Positions 43,701 through 52,785 of a stretch of 64,000 bases of DNA are shown in pieces. A program made the position numbers and the translations under genes. The stretch is from Aestuariivita boseongensis (lineage in GTDB: Bacteria; Pseudomonadota; Alphaproteobacteria; Rhodobacterales; Rhodobacteraceae), in the NCBI RefSeq assembly GCF_001262635.1, contig NZ_JXYH01000006.1, positions 43,291 through 107,290 of the forward strand, read 5' to 3'. Within the stretch, counting starts at the first letter, position 1. Each line of letters begins with the position of its first letter. The notes beneath the pieces are model-generated. The model ran no database searches and was not told the origin of the DNA. It saw only the letters and a program-made list of their open reading frames with translations.

Positions 43701-43729
43701 AAAGGCCCCGCCCGGCGCGGGGCCTTTTT
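43701..43729 (+). terminator. Terminator of the xdh-purine transporter operon
   Basis: AAAGGCCCCGC (43701-43711) pairs with GCGGGGCCTTT (43717-43727) across a 5-nt loop, and more T residues follow. It lies 23 bases after the operon stop. Confidence 0.9.
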
Positions 43730-43760
43730 CATCATGCGCCTGCCCGGGACCGCACAAGCC

Positions 43761-45314
43761 CTAACCACGGAACTGTTTCAGCACGCGCGGATCAATACTG
43801 GACGCTGCAAGCATGCCGCTCCAAAGCGCGCCCTGAATGCCAGGGCTGACAATGTCCTGCCCGCTCAGATGCAACCCTTTCACGGGCGTTTTGGGCTGTA
43901 ATGCCGTGCAGAACACGCGCTGAGGCGTCACGTCCAGCCCATAGAACCGGCCTTCGTGATGGCCCGTGATCGCCGCTGTCGCCAAGGGCGTCGACAATTC
44001 GCGCAGAACCACAAGATCGGCCAGATCGGGGAAGTTCTTGCGAAACAAAGCAAACATTCTCGCCTCGACCTCGGCCTTGAAGGCTGCATAGTCCGGCCCC
44101 CGCTGGCCCGAGGGCAGATCCGCCCATTTCGCAACTGTCGACCAGTCGGTCCAAACGACCATTTCTCCTGAATACTTCTTCTTCGGCCCGGGATCATGGC
44201 TGGGATCTTTCAGCGACGCGAAGGAGACAAAGAAGCCCGCCGGATCGCCCTTGGGCGCCGTGTCCCAAACCACATCCGTTTCCACGGTTGAATAAAACCA
44301 ATGGTTGCTGCGCGTTGCACCGGCCTGCTTTATGTCGCCTTCAAAGCCCATGAACAGGCTGAAATGGGCAATCGAAGAGGGAAGCGCGCGGATCTCGTCT
44401 TTCCAGTCCTCGGGGCCAATCCCGTAAGGCAGCAATCTGTCCACGGTCTCTCGCGCACCTATGTTCGAGATGACAGCCGATGCGAAAATATCCTCGCCCT
44501 CGGATGTGTGCACGCCGACGACGGCATCATCCTTGATCAGCAGCCTCTCGACCTTGACGCCGGATCGCGCGGCTCCCCCGGCTTTGGTAATCGTGGGGAT
44601 CAGGTGATCGGCAAAGGACTTGCCGCCGCCAACCGGATACCAGGCCCCGCTTGTCAGGTAAGATCCGCAGATCAGCGCATGCATCGCGAAACTTGCCTTA
44701 TGCGGGCGGCCTCCGTGGTCGCCCCATTGCGCGGTCAAAGCGGCCGCAAGCTCGGGGTTTTGCGTGATGCTGTCGACCACCTCTTTCGTGGTGCGCGCGC
44801 AATATGCGTCAATCTCGCGGCTGTGCCACCACCGCAGAACCTGACCGGCCATTTCCGGCATCACCCGAGTTGGGGTCAGTTTGTACATGGTCTCGCGCCC
44901 TTCCCTAAGCGCGGTCATCCAGGCCTCGATCGCTTCGGCTTCATCTGGAAACCGGTCCTTCAGATCCCGTTCCTGCGCTGCAAAAGGGCGCGACAAGGCC
45001 AGCGGCGGGGCATCGCCCACATGCAGGTTGTCATACACCGACCCCATGGACGCGAATTCCATCGGCGTGTCAGTCAGCCAGTCGATCAGACCGCGCTCCC
45101 GGTCGCCGGGGGCGACACAGCCCAGATAATGGATGCCGACGTCCCACGAGAATCCATCACGCGAAAAGCTGTGCGTCAGTCCGCCAAGCGTGTCGTATTG
45201 CTCAAGCAAAAGAACCCGGTGGCCCGTTTTGGACAGTGCCGCAGCGGCCGTCATCCCGCCCATGCCAGAGCCCACTATGATGGCGTCCCAGGGACGTGCG
45301 TCTGTATCTGTCAT
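43761..45314 (-). CDS. NAD(P)/FAD-dependent oxidoreductase, CrtI/retinol-saturase-like
   Basis: A 517-residue flavoprotein. The N-terminal FAD motif is AIIVGSGMGGMTAAAALSKT followed by LLLEQYDTLGGLTHSF, and the C-terminal FAD block reads GLHLSGQDIVSPGIQGALWS. This layout is shared by phytoene desaturases, carotenoid isomerases and all-trans-retinol 13,14-reductase. No carotenoid genes surround it, so the substrate is unknown; a lipid or isoprenoid is a guess from the family. It is convergent with the purine operon. Confidence 0.87.
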   Translation of the reverse strand: MTDTDARPWDAIIVGSGMGGMTAAAALSKTGHRVLLLEQYDTLGGLTHSFSRDGFSWDVGIHYLGCVAPGDRERGLIDWLTDTPMEFASMGSVYDNLHVGDAPPLALSRPFAAQERDLKDRFPDEAEAIEAWMTALREGRETMYKLTPTRVMPEMAGQVLRWWHSREIDAYCARTTKEVVDSITQNPELAAALTAQWGDHGGRPHKASFAMHALICGSYLTSGAWYPVGGGKSFADHLIPTITKAGGAARSGVKVERLLIKDDAVVGVHTSEGEDIFASAVISNIGARETVDRLLPYGIGPEDWKDEIRALPSSIAHFSLFMGFEGDIKQAGATRSNHWFYSTVETDVVWDTAPKGDPAGFFVSFASLKDPSHDPGPKKKYSGEMVVWTDWSTVAKWADLPSGQRGPDYAAFKAEVEARMFALFRKNFPDLADLVVLRELSTPLATAAITGHHEGRFYGLDVTPQRVFCTALQPKTPVKGLHLSGQDIVSPGIQGALWSGMLAASSIDPRVLKQFRG

Positions 45315-45677
45315 TACCGTGCTCCTTGGTTACCGGCGCAGTCTTTGCGCAAAACTCCGATCGGGCCGCCCGTATCAAAGCCGCAGGCACGCGCCCGGTG
45401 TGGTACTGCGACGCGCTCAGCGGCGGCTATGGTGCCGACGAAAAGCGCAAGAGCCGGCAGCGTCCCCGGTCGGGTTAGGGCTGCATGTTCCTTGGCTCGC
45501 CGTTCCGTTGGTCCGACGCGGGCATGTCGGGTGCCAGACTTACCGAAAACGCCGGCACGCCTCTTTGACACGGATCAACGAACCGCCGGGCACCCCATGC
45601 ACCTTTGGGCAAGGATCACGCCCTCCAGCGCATCAAAAGCCATTGCAGACGCCCCGTCACCATGGCACCCCTTGGCC
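45315..45677. other. Divergent intergenic region without a gene
   Basis: About 360 bases between the CrtI-like gene and the aldo/keto reductase gene. Only very short frames exist, for example 27 codons from 45487, none with a ribosome site or recognisable product. I see no repeat or clear promoter. Confidence 0.4.
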
Positions 45678-46613
45678 ATGACGCAAATGACCACAGTGAA
45701 CGGAACCGCCATGGGCCCCATGGTCTTTGGCACGATGCAATTCGGCGGGCGTGCGGATGAAGCGGCCTCGCGCGCCATGTTTGACGCGGCCCGCGCTGCG
45801 GGGCTGATCCATTTCGATACCGCCCATATCTACACCGATGGCGCGTCGGAAACGCTTCTGGGCCAGTTCGCGGCGCCCGAGCGGGACGATCTCCTGATCG
45901 CCTCCAAGGTTGGCTACAAGGGCGGCGCCGGGGCGGCCAATATGCGCAGCCAGTTCGACATCTCGCGCCAAAGGCTGGGGATGGACATGATCGACCTGCT
46001 GTATCTCCACCGCTTCGATCCAGAGACCGACCTGCGCGAAACGATCGAATGTTTCGCTCAGATGAAAGAGGCCGGTCAGATCCGCTATGTCGGCCTGTCG
46101 AACTTCGCCGCGTGGCAGGTGATGAAAGCGCAGTGGATCGCCGCCGAATTCGGGCTGGTCATCGACGTGCTGCAACCGATGTACAACCTTGTCAAACGCC
46201 AGGCCGAGGTCGAAATCCTGCCGATGTGCACCGACCAGAATATCGCCATCTGCCCCTATTCGCCCCTGGGCGGCGGGCTTCTGACCGGCAAATATGCGCA
46301 AGGCGGCGTAGGACGGCTCAGCGAAGACGACAACTATGCCGCGCGCTATGGGCGGGACTGGATGCATCAGACCGCAAGCGATCTGGCCGCGCTGGCCCGG
46401 GACATGGGCACTGATCCCGCGACTCTCGCCGTGGCCTGGGTGGCCCGGCACCCCGCACGCCCGATGCCCATTATCTCGGCGCGTGATGCGGACCAACTTG
46501 CCCCGTCGCTTGCCGCGCTGGACTTCCCCATGGGCGACGCGCTTTACGACCGGATCACCGCGCTCAGCCAGACCCCGCCGCCTGCCACCGACCGGATCGA
46601 GGAACAGCAATGA
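45678..46613 (+). CDS. Aldo/keto reductase
   Basis: A 311-residue NADPH-dependent (beta/alpha)8 barrel. The catalytic tetrad can be read: Asp and Tyr in FDTAHIYTDGASE, Lys in LIASKVGYKGG, His in LLYLHRFDPE. The cofactor end has CPYSPLGGGLLTGKY. The start at 45678 is the first ATG near the conserved GPMVFGTMQFGG; a much longer open frame upstream is antisense to another gene. It overlaps the next gene by four bases. The carbonyl substrate is unknown. Confidence 0.91.
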   Translation: MTQMTTVNGTAMGPMVFGTMQFGGRADEAASRAMFDAARAAGLIHFDTAHIYTDGASETLLGQFAAPERDDLLIASKVGYKGGAGAANMRSQFDISRQRLGMDMIDLLYLHRFDPETDLRETIECFAQMKEAGQIRYVGLSNFAAWQVMKAQWIAAEFGLVIDVLQPMYNLVKRQAEVEILPMCTDQNIAICPYSPLGGGLLTGKYAQGGVGRLSEDDNYAARYGRDWMHQTASDLAALARDMGTDPATLAVAWVARHPARPMPIISARDADQLAPSLAALDFPMGDALYDRITALSQTPPPATDRIEEQQ

Positions 46614-47689
46614 CCGATTTCATCGTCATCGGCGGCGGGATTGCCGGTGTCTCTGCCGGCGCGCGTCTGACGGAACTGGGCACGGTCACGCTGCTGGAAA
46701 GCGAACCGGCGCTGGGATATCACGCCTCGGGCCGCTCTGCCGCGCTTTACGAGGCCAGCTACGGTCTGCCCACAACGGTCGCGCTGAACATCGCGTCGGG
46801 CGATTATCACCGCGAGGCGAACGGAGGCTACCTGTCGCCCCGCGGCCTGATGGTGCTGGGCCGCAAGGATCAGGCCGACAGTTTCGCCCATGACCTCAAG
46901 GATCTGGGCCTTGATGCGCTCAGCTTAGACGAGGCGCGCGCGATGGTTCCCATCCTCAACCCCGACACGGTGGGGTTCGCGGGCTATCACGAGGCCGCCT
47001 GGGATCTGGATACCGACCGCATGATCCAGGATTTCGCCAAAACGATCCGCGCCCGTGGCGGCCAGGTGCTGACCGCGCACCCGGTCACCGCCATTTCCCG
47101 GAGCAATGCGGGCTGGACCGTCACCGCAGGCGGCACGGATTTCAGCGGCTCGGTGCTGGTGAATGCCGCTGGCGCCTGGGCCGACCCCGTCGCCGAACTC
47201 GCGGGCATCGCCCCCATCGGGATTACGCCCCATCGCCGGTCCATGGCCCGGCTGCCCGCACCGGGCGGGCATGACGTGTCGACATGGCCCATGCTGCTGG
47301 GTTCGGGCGAGACATGGTATGCCAAGCCCGATGCGGGCAAATGGCTGGTCTCTCCGGCGGAAGAAGACCCCACGCATGCCCATGACGCCTGGGCCGATGA
47401 CATGGTCCTGGCCGAGGGCCTCGCCCGATACGAGGAAATGGTGACAGAGCCTGTCACAAGACTGGAGACCAGCTGGGCCGGCCTGCGCAGCTTCTCTCCC
47501 GACCGCGCGCTGGTTCTGGGCCCCGACCCCGACACGCCCAGCTTCATCTGGGTGGCCGGGCAAGGCGGCTACGGGTTCCAGACGGCCCCGGCGGCTTCAC
47601 AACTGGTGGCGGATCTGGTGGCCGGGCGCACGCCCGTCCTTGACCCCGACACCATCGCTGCGCTCAGCCCCGACCGGCTGCGCAGATGA
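46610..47689 (+). CDS. FAD-dependent oxidoreductase, D-amino-acid-oxidase (DAO) family
   Basis: A 359-residue flavoprotein with an N-terminal dinucleotide-binding motif (FIVIGGGIAGVSAGARL) and HASGRSAALYEASYG, which lines the flavin in DAO-fold oxidases. The C-terminal block WVAGQGGYGFQTAPAASQLV closes the FAD site. Relatives oxidise glycine, D-amino acids or sarcosine. It is coupled by overlaps to an aldo/keto reductase upstream and a DUF938 gene downstream. Confidence 0.9.
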   Translation: MTDFIVIGGGIAGVSAGARLTELGTVTLLESEPALGYHASGRSAALYEASYGLPTTVALNIASGDYHREANGGYLSPRGLMVLGRKDQADSFAHDLKDLGLDALSLDEARAMVPILNPDTVGFAGYHEAAWDLDTDRMIQDFAKTIRARGGQVLTAHPVTAISRSNAGWTVTAGGTDFSGSVLVNAAGAWADPVAELAGIAPIGITPHRRSMARLPAPGGHDVSTWPMLLGSGETWYAKPDAGKWLVSPAEEDPTHAHDAWADDMVLAEGLARYEEMVTEPVTRLETSWAGLRSFSPDRALVLGPDPDTPSFIWVAGQGGYGFQTAPAASQLVADLVAGRTPVLDPDTIAALSPDRLRR

Positions 47690-48336
47690 CAGGCCGGTCG
47701 CTCCCGCCCACGGCGTCTGTCGCCCATGCGCAGGCGGGCGACAAGCTTCGTGCGCCCGCCGCCGAACGCAACGCCACGGCCATCGCCACGCTGATCGCCC
47801 GCATTGCCCCGGCTGAGGGCCTTGCGCTGGAACTGGCCAGCGGCACGGGCCAGCATGTGGTGGCCTTCGCCCAAGCGGCGCCGCAACTGACCTGGCAACC
47901 GACCGAGCTGGCCCCCGACCGCCTGAAAAGCATCGCGGCCCATATGGCAGAGGCCTCCTGCGACAACATCCTGCCCCCGCTGCGCCTGCACGCGACCCAG
48001 TCCGGCTGGGCCGCAGATCACCGTGCCGATCTGATCGTCCTGATCAACCTCACTCACCTGATCAGCGATGCCGAAACCCGCAGCCTTTTTGCAGAGGTCG
48101 CTCAAGCTCTGCGCCCCGGCGGGCAATTCCTGCTGTACGGCCCCTTCATGCGCGACGGCCAGCTGATTTCGAACGGCGACAGGACGTTCCACAACAGCCT
48201 GATCTCAAGCGATCCGATGATCGGCTACAAGAACGACGCCGATATCCGCACCTGGATGGAGGATGCCGGGCTCAGGAACGCCGAACCCGTCGAGATGCCC
48301 GCCAACAACCTCGCCATGATCGCGCGCGCAGGCTAG
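47686..48336 (+). CDS. DUF938 family SAM-dependent methyltransferase-like protein
   Basis: A 216-residue DUF938 protein. It shows the family N-terminus (RAPAAERNATAIATLIARI) and the class I SAM-binding motif LALELASGTGQHVVAFAQ. LIVLINLTHLISDAET matches the motif IV region, and FLLYGPFMRDGQLIS is diagnostic of the family. The target is not known. It overlaps the FAD oxidoreductase gene by four bases and is last in the three-gene set. Confidence 0.87.
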   Translation: MTGRSLPPTASVAHAQAGDKLRAPAAERNATAIATLIARIAPAEGLALELASGTGQHVVAFAQAAPQLTWQPTELAPDRLKSIAAHMAEASCDNILPPLRLHATQSGWAADHRADLIVLINLTHLISDAETRSLFAEVAQALRPGGQFLLYGPFMRDGQLISNGDRTFHNSLISSDPMIGYKNDADIRTWMEDAGLRNAEPVEMPANNLAMIARAG

Positions 48337-48357
48337 CTTTTGCCCGGGCGTAGCGCA

Positions 48358-48404
48358 GCCGGAGTTTTGGAAAACTCCGGCCCGGTTTCTTTCAAGAAAC
48401 CGGG
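48358..48404. repeat. Tandem hairpin pair after the DUF938 gene
   Basis: GCCGGAGTTTT (48358-48368) pairs with AAAACTCCGGC (48371-48381). CCCGGTTTCTT (48381-48391) pairs with AAGAAACCGGG (48394-48404). The two stems abut. They may act as a terminator region between convergent genes. The rest of the 48337-48566 gap shows nothing else. Confidence 0.6.
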
Positions 48405-48566
48405 CGCGCAATCACTTTTTGCGTCATAAACCCTGTTTAAACCGCGGCGGGCGCACGCTGCGTTGACCACCATTCCGGTCACACAGGCCGTGCACGGGAT
48501 GTGAACGCAAATCACACCGATTCGATTAGCGAAATAAGGCCGTTAACCCTTTTTGCCACACGGCGC

Positions 48567-51065
48567 TCAGCAGTCCTTGCGGATGACCTCGTTTTTCGGG
48601 TCATATGGGCTGTCTTCCACCACTTCCGCATCCCACAGCTGATCCAGCATCTTCACTTTCAGCTTTGTGCCCGGCACCGCCAGATCGGGGCTGACATAGC
48701 CCATCCCGATCGACTTCCCGAAGGCCACGGAATACCCGCCCGAGGTCAGTCGCCCCACCCGGATATCGCCATTATACAAAGCCTCGCGCCCCCAGGGATC
48801 GGCATCCTCCGGCCCGTCGATCAGCAGCGTGCAGCATTTGACCCGGACGCCCAGCTTCTCCATCGCCGCCTTCCCATGGAAGTCCTTGGACAGGTCCACA
48901 AAGCGCGGCAGATCGGCCTCGAGCGGCGTTGCATCACGGCCCAGCTCGGTGCCAAACGCGCGATAGGATTTCTCCTGCCGCAGCCAGTTCTGCGCCCGTG
49001 CACCCACCAGCTTCATGCCATGCTTCTCACCGGCGGCAAGAAATTGATCCCAAAGGTAATTCTGCATCTCAATGGGGTGGTGCAGCTCCCATCCCAGCTC
49101 CCCGGTATAGGCCACACGGATCGCCCGCACCGGGCACATGCCCAGCTCGATGTTGCGCATGGACAGCCACGGGAAGCGCTTGTTCGACAGAACCGTCGCA
49201 GGATCGGCATCCTTGACGATCTCGTTCAGCACATCGCGGGATTTCGGCCCCGCGATGGCGAAAACACCCCATTGCGTGGTCACATCCTGGATCTCGATAT
49301 AGCCGAACTCGCCCGCCTTATCCTCGGCCGCCTTGCGCAGGTAATCCGCATCATAGGCCGTCCAAGCGCCTGCAGAAACAAGATAATATTCGTCCTGCCC
49401 CAACCGCATGATGGTGTATTCTGTCCGCGTAGTGCCATGGCTGGTCAGCGCATAGGTCAGGTTGATCCTCCCCACGCTGGGTAGCTTGTTGCAGGTAAAC
49501 CAGTCGAGGAATTCCGTCGCACCGGGCCCCTTCACAACATGCTTGGTAAAGGCCGTCGCATCGATCAGACCAACGCCATTCCGGACCGCCTCGGCTTCCG
49601 CCTTGGCATACTGCCACCAGCCCCCGCGCCGGAAGCTGCGCGCATCGTGGTCAAAGCTGTCAGCCGCGTCTAAAGGCCCGTAGTAATTGGGTCTTTCCCA
49701 TCCGTTGACCGCCCCGAACTGCGCGCCCAGCGCCTTCTGCCGATCATAAGCGGGTGCCGTCCGCAAAGGCCGGCAGGCAGGCCGTTCTTCATCCGGATGG
49801 TGAAGGATATAGACATGCTCATACGCCTCCTCATTCTTCCGCGCGGCATATTCCGTCGTCATCCACGAGCCGTACCGCTTGGGATCGAGCGAGGCCATGT
49901 CGATCTCCGCCTCACCGTCCACCATCAGCTGCGCCAGGTAATGCCCTGTACCGCCGGCCGCAGTGATCCCGAAGGAGAAGCCTTCGGCCAGCCACATGTT
50001 CCGCAACCCGGGCGCAGGCCCCAACAGAGGGTTCCCGTCCGGCGTATAACAAATCGGCCCGTTATAGTCGTCCTTCAGCCCCACCTCTTCCGAGGACGGA
50101 ATCCGGTGGATCATCGACATGTATTCTTCCTCGATCCGCTCCAGATCCAGCTGGAACAGATCGGCCCGGAAAGACTCCGGCACGTCATACTCAAACCGCG
50201 CAGGCGCATTGCGCTCATAAGGCCCCAAAATCCAACCGCCGCGTTCTTCCCGCACATACCATTTGGCATCCGCATCGCGCAGCACAGGGTGTTCCCCATT
50301 GGTCTTCCGCCATTCCACCAGCGCCGGGTCCGGTTCGGTGACAATGTATTGATGTTCCACAGGAATTGCCGGGATCTTGATCCCCAACAGCCGCGCCGTG
50401 CGCTGTGCGTGATTGCCCGTCGCGGTCACCACATGTTCGGCATGCACCACCACCTGCTCGTCAGATGGCACAAGGTTCCCGCCCTTCTCCACCATCTTCG
50501 TGCAGGTCACATCCCAATGGTCGCCGGTCCACTGGTACCCATCCACCTGCCACTTCCGTTCGATCGTCACGCCACGCTGCCGCGCGCCCTTGGCCATCGC
50601 CATAGTAACGTCTGCGGGGTTAATATAGCCATCCGTCGGGTGATAGATCGCGCCGACCAGATCCTCGGTCCGCACCAGCGGATACCGCTCCTTGATCTGC
50701 GCCGGGCTCAGCCACTCATAGGGAACACCGCACGTCTCGGCGGTGGAGGCATAAAGCATATACTCATCCATCCGCTCTTGGCTCTGCGCCATGCGCAGGT
50801 TGCCCACAACCGAAAAGCCCGCGTTCAGACCGGTCTCTTCTTCCAGCGTTTTGTAGAACTTGATGGAATAGTCATGAATATGCGTCGTCGCATAAGACAT
50901 GTTGAAATACGGCAGCAGCCCCGCCGCATGCCAGGTCGAGCCCGAGGTCAGCTCATCCCGCTCCAGCAGCATTACGTCGTCCCAACCCGCACGGGCCAGA
51001 TGATACGCGATCGAGGTGCCAACGGCGCCACCGCCGACCACCAAAGCTTTGACATGGGTTTTCAT
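48567..51065 (-). CDS. Dimethylglycine/sarcosine dehydrogenase-like FAD and GcvT fusion protein
   Basis: An 832-residue two-part enzyme. Residues 1 to about 390 are a DAO-type flavoprotein (ALVVGGGAVGTSIAYHLARA, then SGSTWHAAGLLPYF, whose His is the covalent-FAD position in dimethylglycine dehydrogenase). The rest is a GcvT-like tetrahydrofolate domain (FTKHVVKGPGATEFLDWF, GELGWELHHPIEMQ). Such enzymes remove methyl groups from N-methylated glycine and pass formaldehyde to folate. The exact amine cannot be read. The start at 51065 is clear. A diverged leader repeat lies 130 bases upstream. Confidence 0.9.
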   Translation of the reverse strand: MKTHVKALVVGGGAVGTSIAYHLARAGWDDVMLLERDELTSGSTWHAAGLLPYFNMSYATTHIHDYSIKFYKTLEEETGLNAGFSVVGNLRMAQSQERMDEYMLYASTAETCGVPYEWLSPAQIKERYPLVRTEDLVGAIYHPTDGYINPADVTMAMAKGARQRGVTIERKWQVDGYQWTGDHWDVTCTKMVEKGGNLVPSDEQVVVHAEHVVTATGNHAQRTARLLGIKIPAIPVEHQYIVTEPDPALVEWRKTNGEHPVLRDADAKWYVREERGGWILGPYERNAPARFEYDVPESFRADLFQLDLERIEEEYMSMIHRIPSSEEVGLKDDYNGPICYTPDGNPLLGPAPGLRNMWLAEGFSFGITAAGGTGHYLAQLMVDGEAEIDMASLDPKRYGSWMTTEYAARKNEEAYEHVYILHHPDEERPACRPLRTAPAYDRQKALGAQFGAVNGWERPNYYGPLDAADSFDHDARSFRRGGWWQYAKAEAEAVRNGVGLIDATAFTKHVVKGPGATEFLDWFTCNKLPSVGRINLTYALTSHGTTRTEYTIMRLGQDEYYLVSAGAWTAYDADYLRKAAEDKAGEFGYIEIQDVTTQWGVFAIAGPKSRDVLNEIVKDADPATVLSNKRFPWLSMRNIELGMCPVRAIRVAYTGELGWELHHPIEMQNYLWDQFLAAGEKHGMKLVGARAQNWLRQEKSYRAFGTELGRDATPLEADLPRFVDLSKDFHGKAAMEKLGVRVKCCTLLIDGPEDADPWGREALYNGDIRVGRLTSGGYSVAFGKSIGMGYVSPDLAVPGTKLKVKMLDQLWDAEVVEDSPYDPKNEVIRKDC

Positions 51066-51191
51066 GGATTCGACTCCCTCGAACGGCTGAATTTCGCTCT
51101 CGTTTTAGGACGAAACCGCGACCAGCGCAGAAGCAAGCCGACCTGCCATGGATCAAATGCGACGCGGCCAGACGGCAAAGGTGCAGCCGGT

Positions 51192-51214
51192 CCCTTCTTC
51201 TTGCTGAAAATACG
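51192..51214 (-). repeat. Leader element, diverged copy 3
   Basis: On the minus strand, GTATTT, four bases and CAAGAAGAAGGG resemble the two better copies at 19788 and 40162, with one deleted base and several changes. It lies 130 bases before the DMGDH-like gene, not at the ribosome site. Confidence 0.35.
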
Positions 51215-51303
51215 GAACCCGATCGCGCCCGCACCGCGCAACCTGCGCAGGTAAAAGCGCCAAATCAAAAGAAAACTGTCACGCCGCAGGCGTGTCCTTT
51301 GGA

Positions 51304-52707
51304 TCAAAGCGCGACAATCTTTCCGGGGTTCATGATGTTGTCGGGATCCATCGCCCGCTTGATCGCGGCCATATAGGTCGTGGCAGGCCCCAGCTCACGC
51401 TTCAGATAGGGCATCTTTCCCTGCCCAATCCCGTGCTCGCCCGTGCAGGTACCGTCCATCGACACAGCCAATTCGGCCAGCCAGCCGGTGAACTCATCGG
51501 CCTTGGCGCGTTCCTCGGGGTCATTCATGTCAACCAGAAGCGCATTGTGGAAATTTCCGTCGCCCACATGGCCCGCGATGGGGCCCAGCAGGCCCAGCTC
51601 CGCAAGCCGCGCCTGCGCCGCCGTCACGCATTCCGCCAGCCGCGAGATCGGCACGCAGACATCGGTGGCAAGGGCCTGTGTGCCGGGCCGCAGGGTCTGG
51701 ATCGCCCAATAGGCATCATGGCGCGCTTTCCACAGCCGGTTGCGATCTTCAGTCGAGGCCGCCGCCTCATAGCCTTTGCCGCCCACCTCTTCGGCGATGG
51801 CCTGAAACATCTCGGTCTGTTCGGCAACGCCCGCTTCCGAGCCGTGAAATTCCAGCAGCAGAAGCGGCTCCTCCGGCAGGCCGAGTTTCGAATAATTGTT
51901 GATCGCGCGTACGCTGTCGGCATCCAGAAGTTCCATCCGAGCCACCGGCAGCCCGTATTGAATGGCCATCATCGCCGCGCGGCAGGCCGCATCCACCGAC
52001 GGGAAGGAACAGCGCGCGGCCGAGATCGCCTCAGGGATGCCCTGAAGCCGCAGCGTGATTTCCGTGATCAGTCCCAAAGTGCCCTCTGAGCCCACCAGAA
52101 GCCGCGTCAGGTCATAGCCCGCTGACGATTTCTTGGCCCGGTGTGCCGTGCGGATAACAGTGCCATCGGCCATAACCACCTCAAGCCCGATGACATTGTC
52201 CTTCATCGTGCCATATCGCACCGCATTGGTGCCGGATGCCCGCGTGGCGGTCATCCCGCCAAGCGAGGCATTGGCACCCGGATCAATCGGGAAAAACAGC
52301 CCCTTGTCGCGCAGATGGGTGTTCAGATCCTCGCGCGTGACGCCGGGCTGCACCACGGCCTGCAGATCCTCGGCATGGACAGCCAGAACCTTGTTCATTT
52401 CCGAAAGATCAACCGACACGCCCCCCGCGGGCGCATTGATATGGCCCTCCAGCGAGGTGCCGGTGCCAAAGGGGATCACGGGCACCTTGTGTTCGGCACA
52501 GATCTTGACGATCTCGGCCACCTCTTGGGTCGAGTGCGGAAAAACCACCGCATCGGGCATCTGGTTTTCGATCCAGGTGGTCGTGTGGCCATGCTGTTCA
52601 CGAATGGCTTGGCCCGTCTGAAACTTCTCGCCAAAGCGCTGCTTCAGAATGCCCAGCGCGGTTTCGATCCCGGTTTCATTGCGCGGCAAAGTGGTGATGG
52701 CGACCAT
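51304..52707 (-). CDS. FAD-binding oxidase, D-lactate dehydrogenase/GlcD type
   Basis: A 467-residue flavoprotein of the VAO family. The FAD domain has VIPFGTGTSLEGHINAPAGG and DPGANASLGGMTATRASGTN. The C-terminal FAD-linked-oxidase domain has HVGDGNFHNALLV and GTCTGEHGIGQGKM, the His residues of which are usual metal or substrate ligands. The best match is cytochrome-type D-lactate dehydrogenase or another 2-hydroxyacid oxidase. A 2-hydroxyacid dehydrogenase gene lies 2 kb away. Confidence 0.92.
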   Translation of the reverse strand: MVAITTLPRNETGIETALGILKQRFGEKFQTGQAIREQHGHTTTWIENQMPDAVVFPHSTQEVAEIVKICAEHKVPVIPFGTGTSLEGHINAPAGGVSVDLSEMNKVLAVHAEDLQAVVQPGVTREDLNTHLRDKGLFFPIDPGANASLGGMTATRASGTNAVRYGTMKDNVIGLEVVMADGTVIRTAHRAKKSSAGYDLTRLLVGSEGTLGLITEITLRLQGIPEAISAARCSFPSVDAACRAAMMAIQYGLPVARMELLDADSVRAINNYSKLGLPEEPLLLLEFHGSEAGVAEQTEMFQAIAEEVGGKGYEAAASTEDRNRLWKARHDAYWAIQTLRPGTQALATDVCVPISRLAECVTAAQARLAELGLLGPIAGHVGDGNFHNALLVDMNDPEERAKADEFTGWLAELAVSMDGTCTGEHGIGQGKMPYLKRELGPATTYMAAIKRAMDPDNIMNPGKIVAL

Positions 52708-52785
52708 GGCGAATTCCTCCCAAACCTCTGGGTAGGGACGCTGCCGAAATTCAGCGCGCAGGGCAAGGGCACAAACGGCGCTCTG

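Noticed and set aside
45487..45570. 27-codon frame in the 45.3-45.7 kb gap
   Set aside because: Too short, no ribosome site and no similarity.
44301..45677. Long N-terminal extension of the aldo/keto reductase
   Set aside because: It is antisense to the CrtI-like flavoprotein and lacks family similarity; the family start is at 45678.
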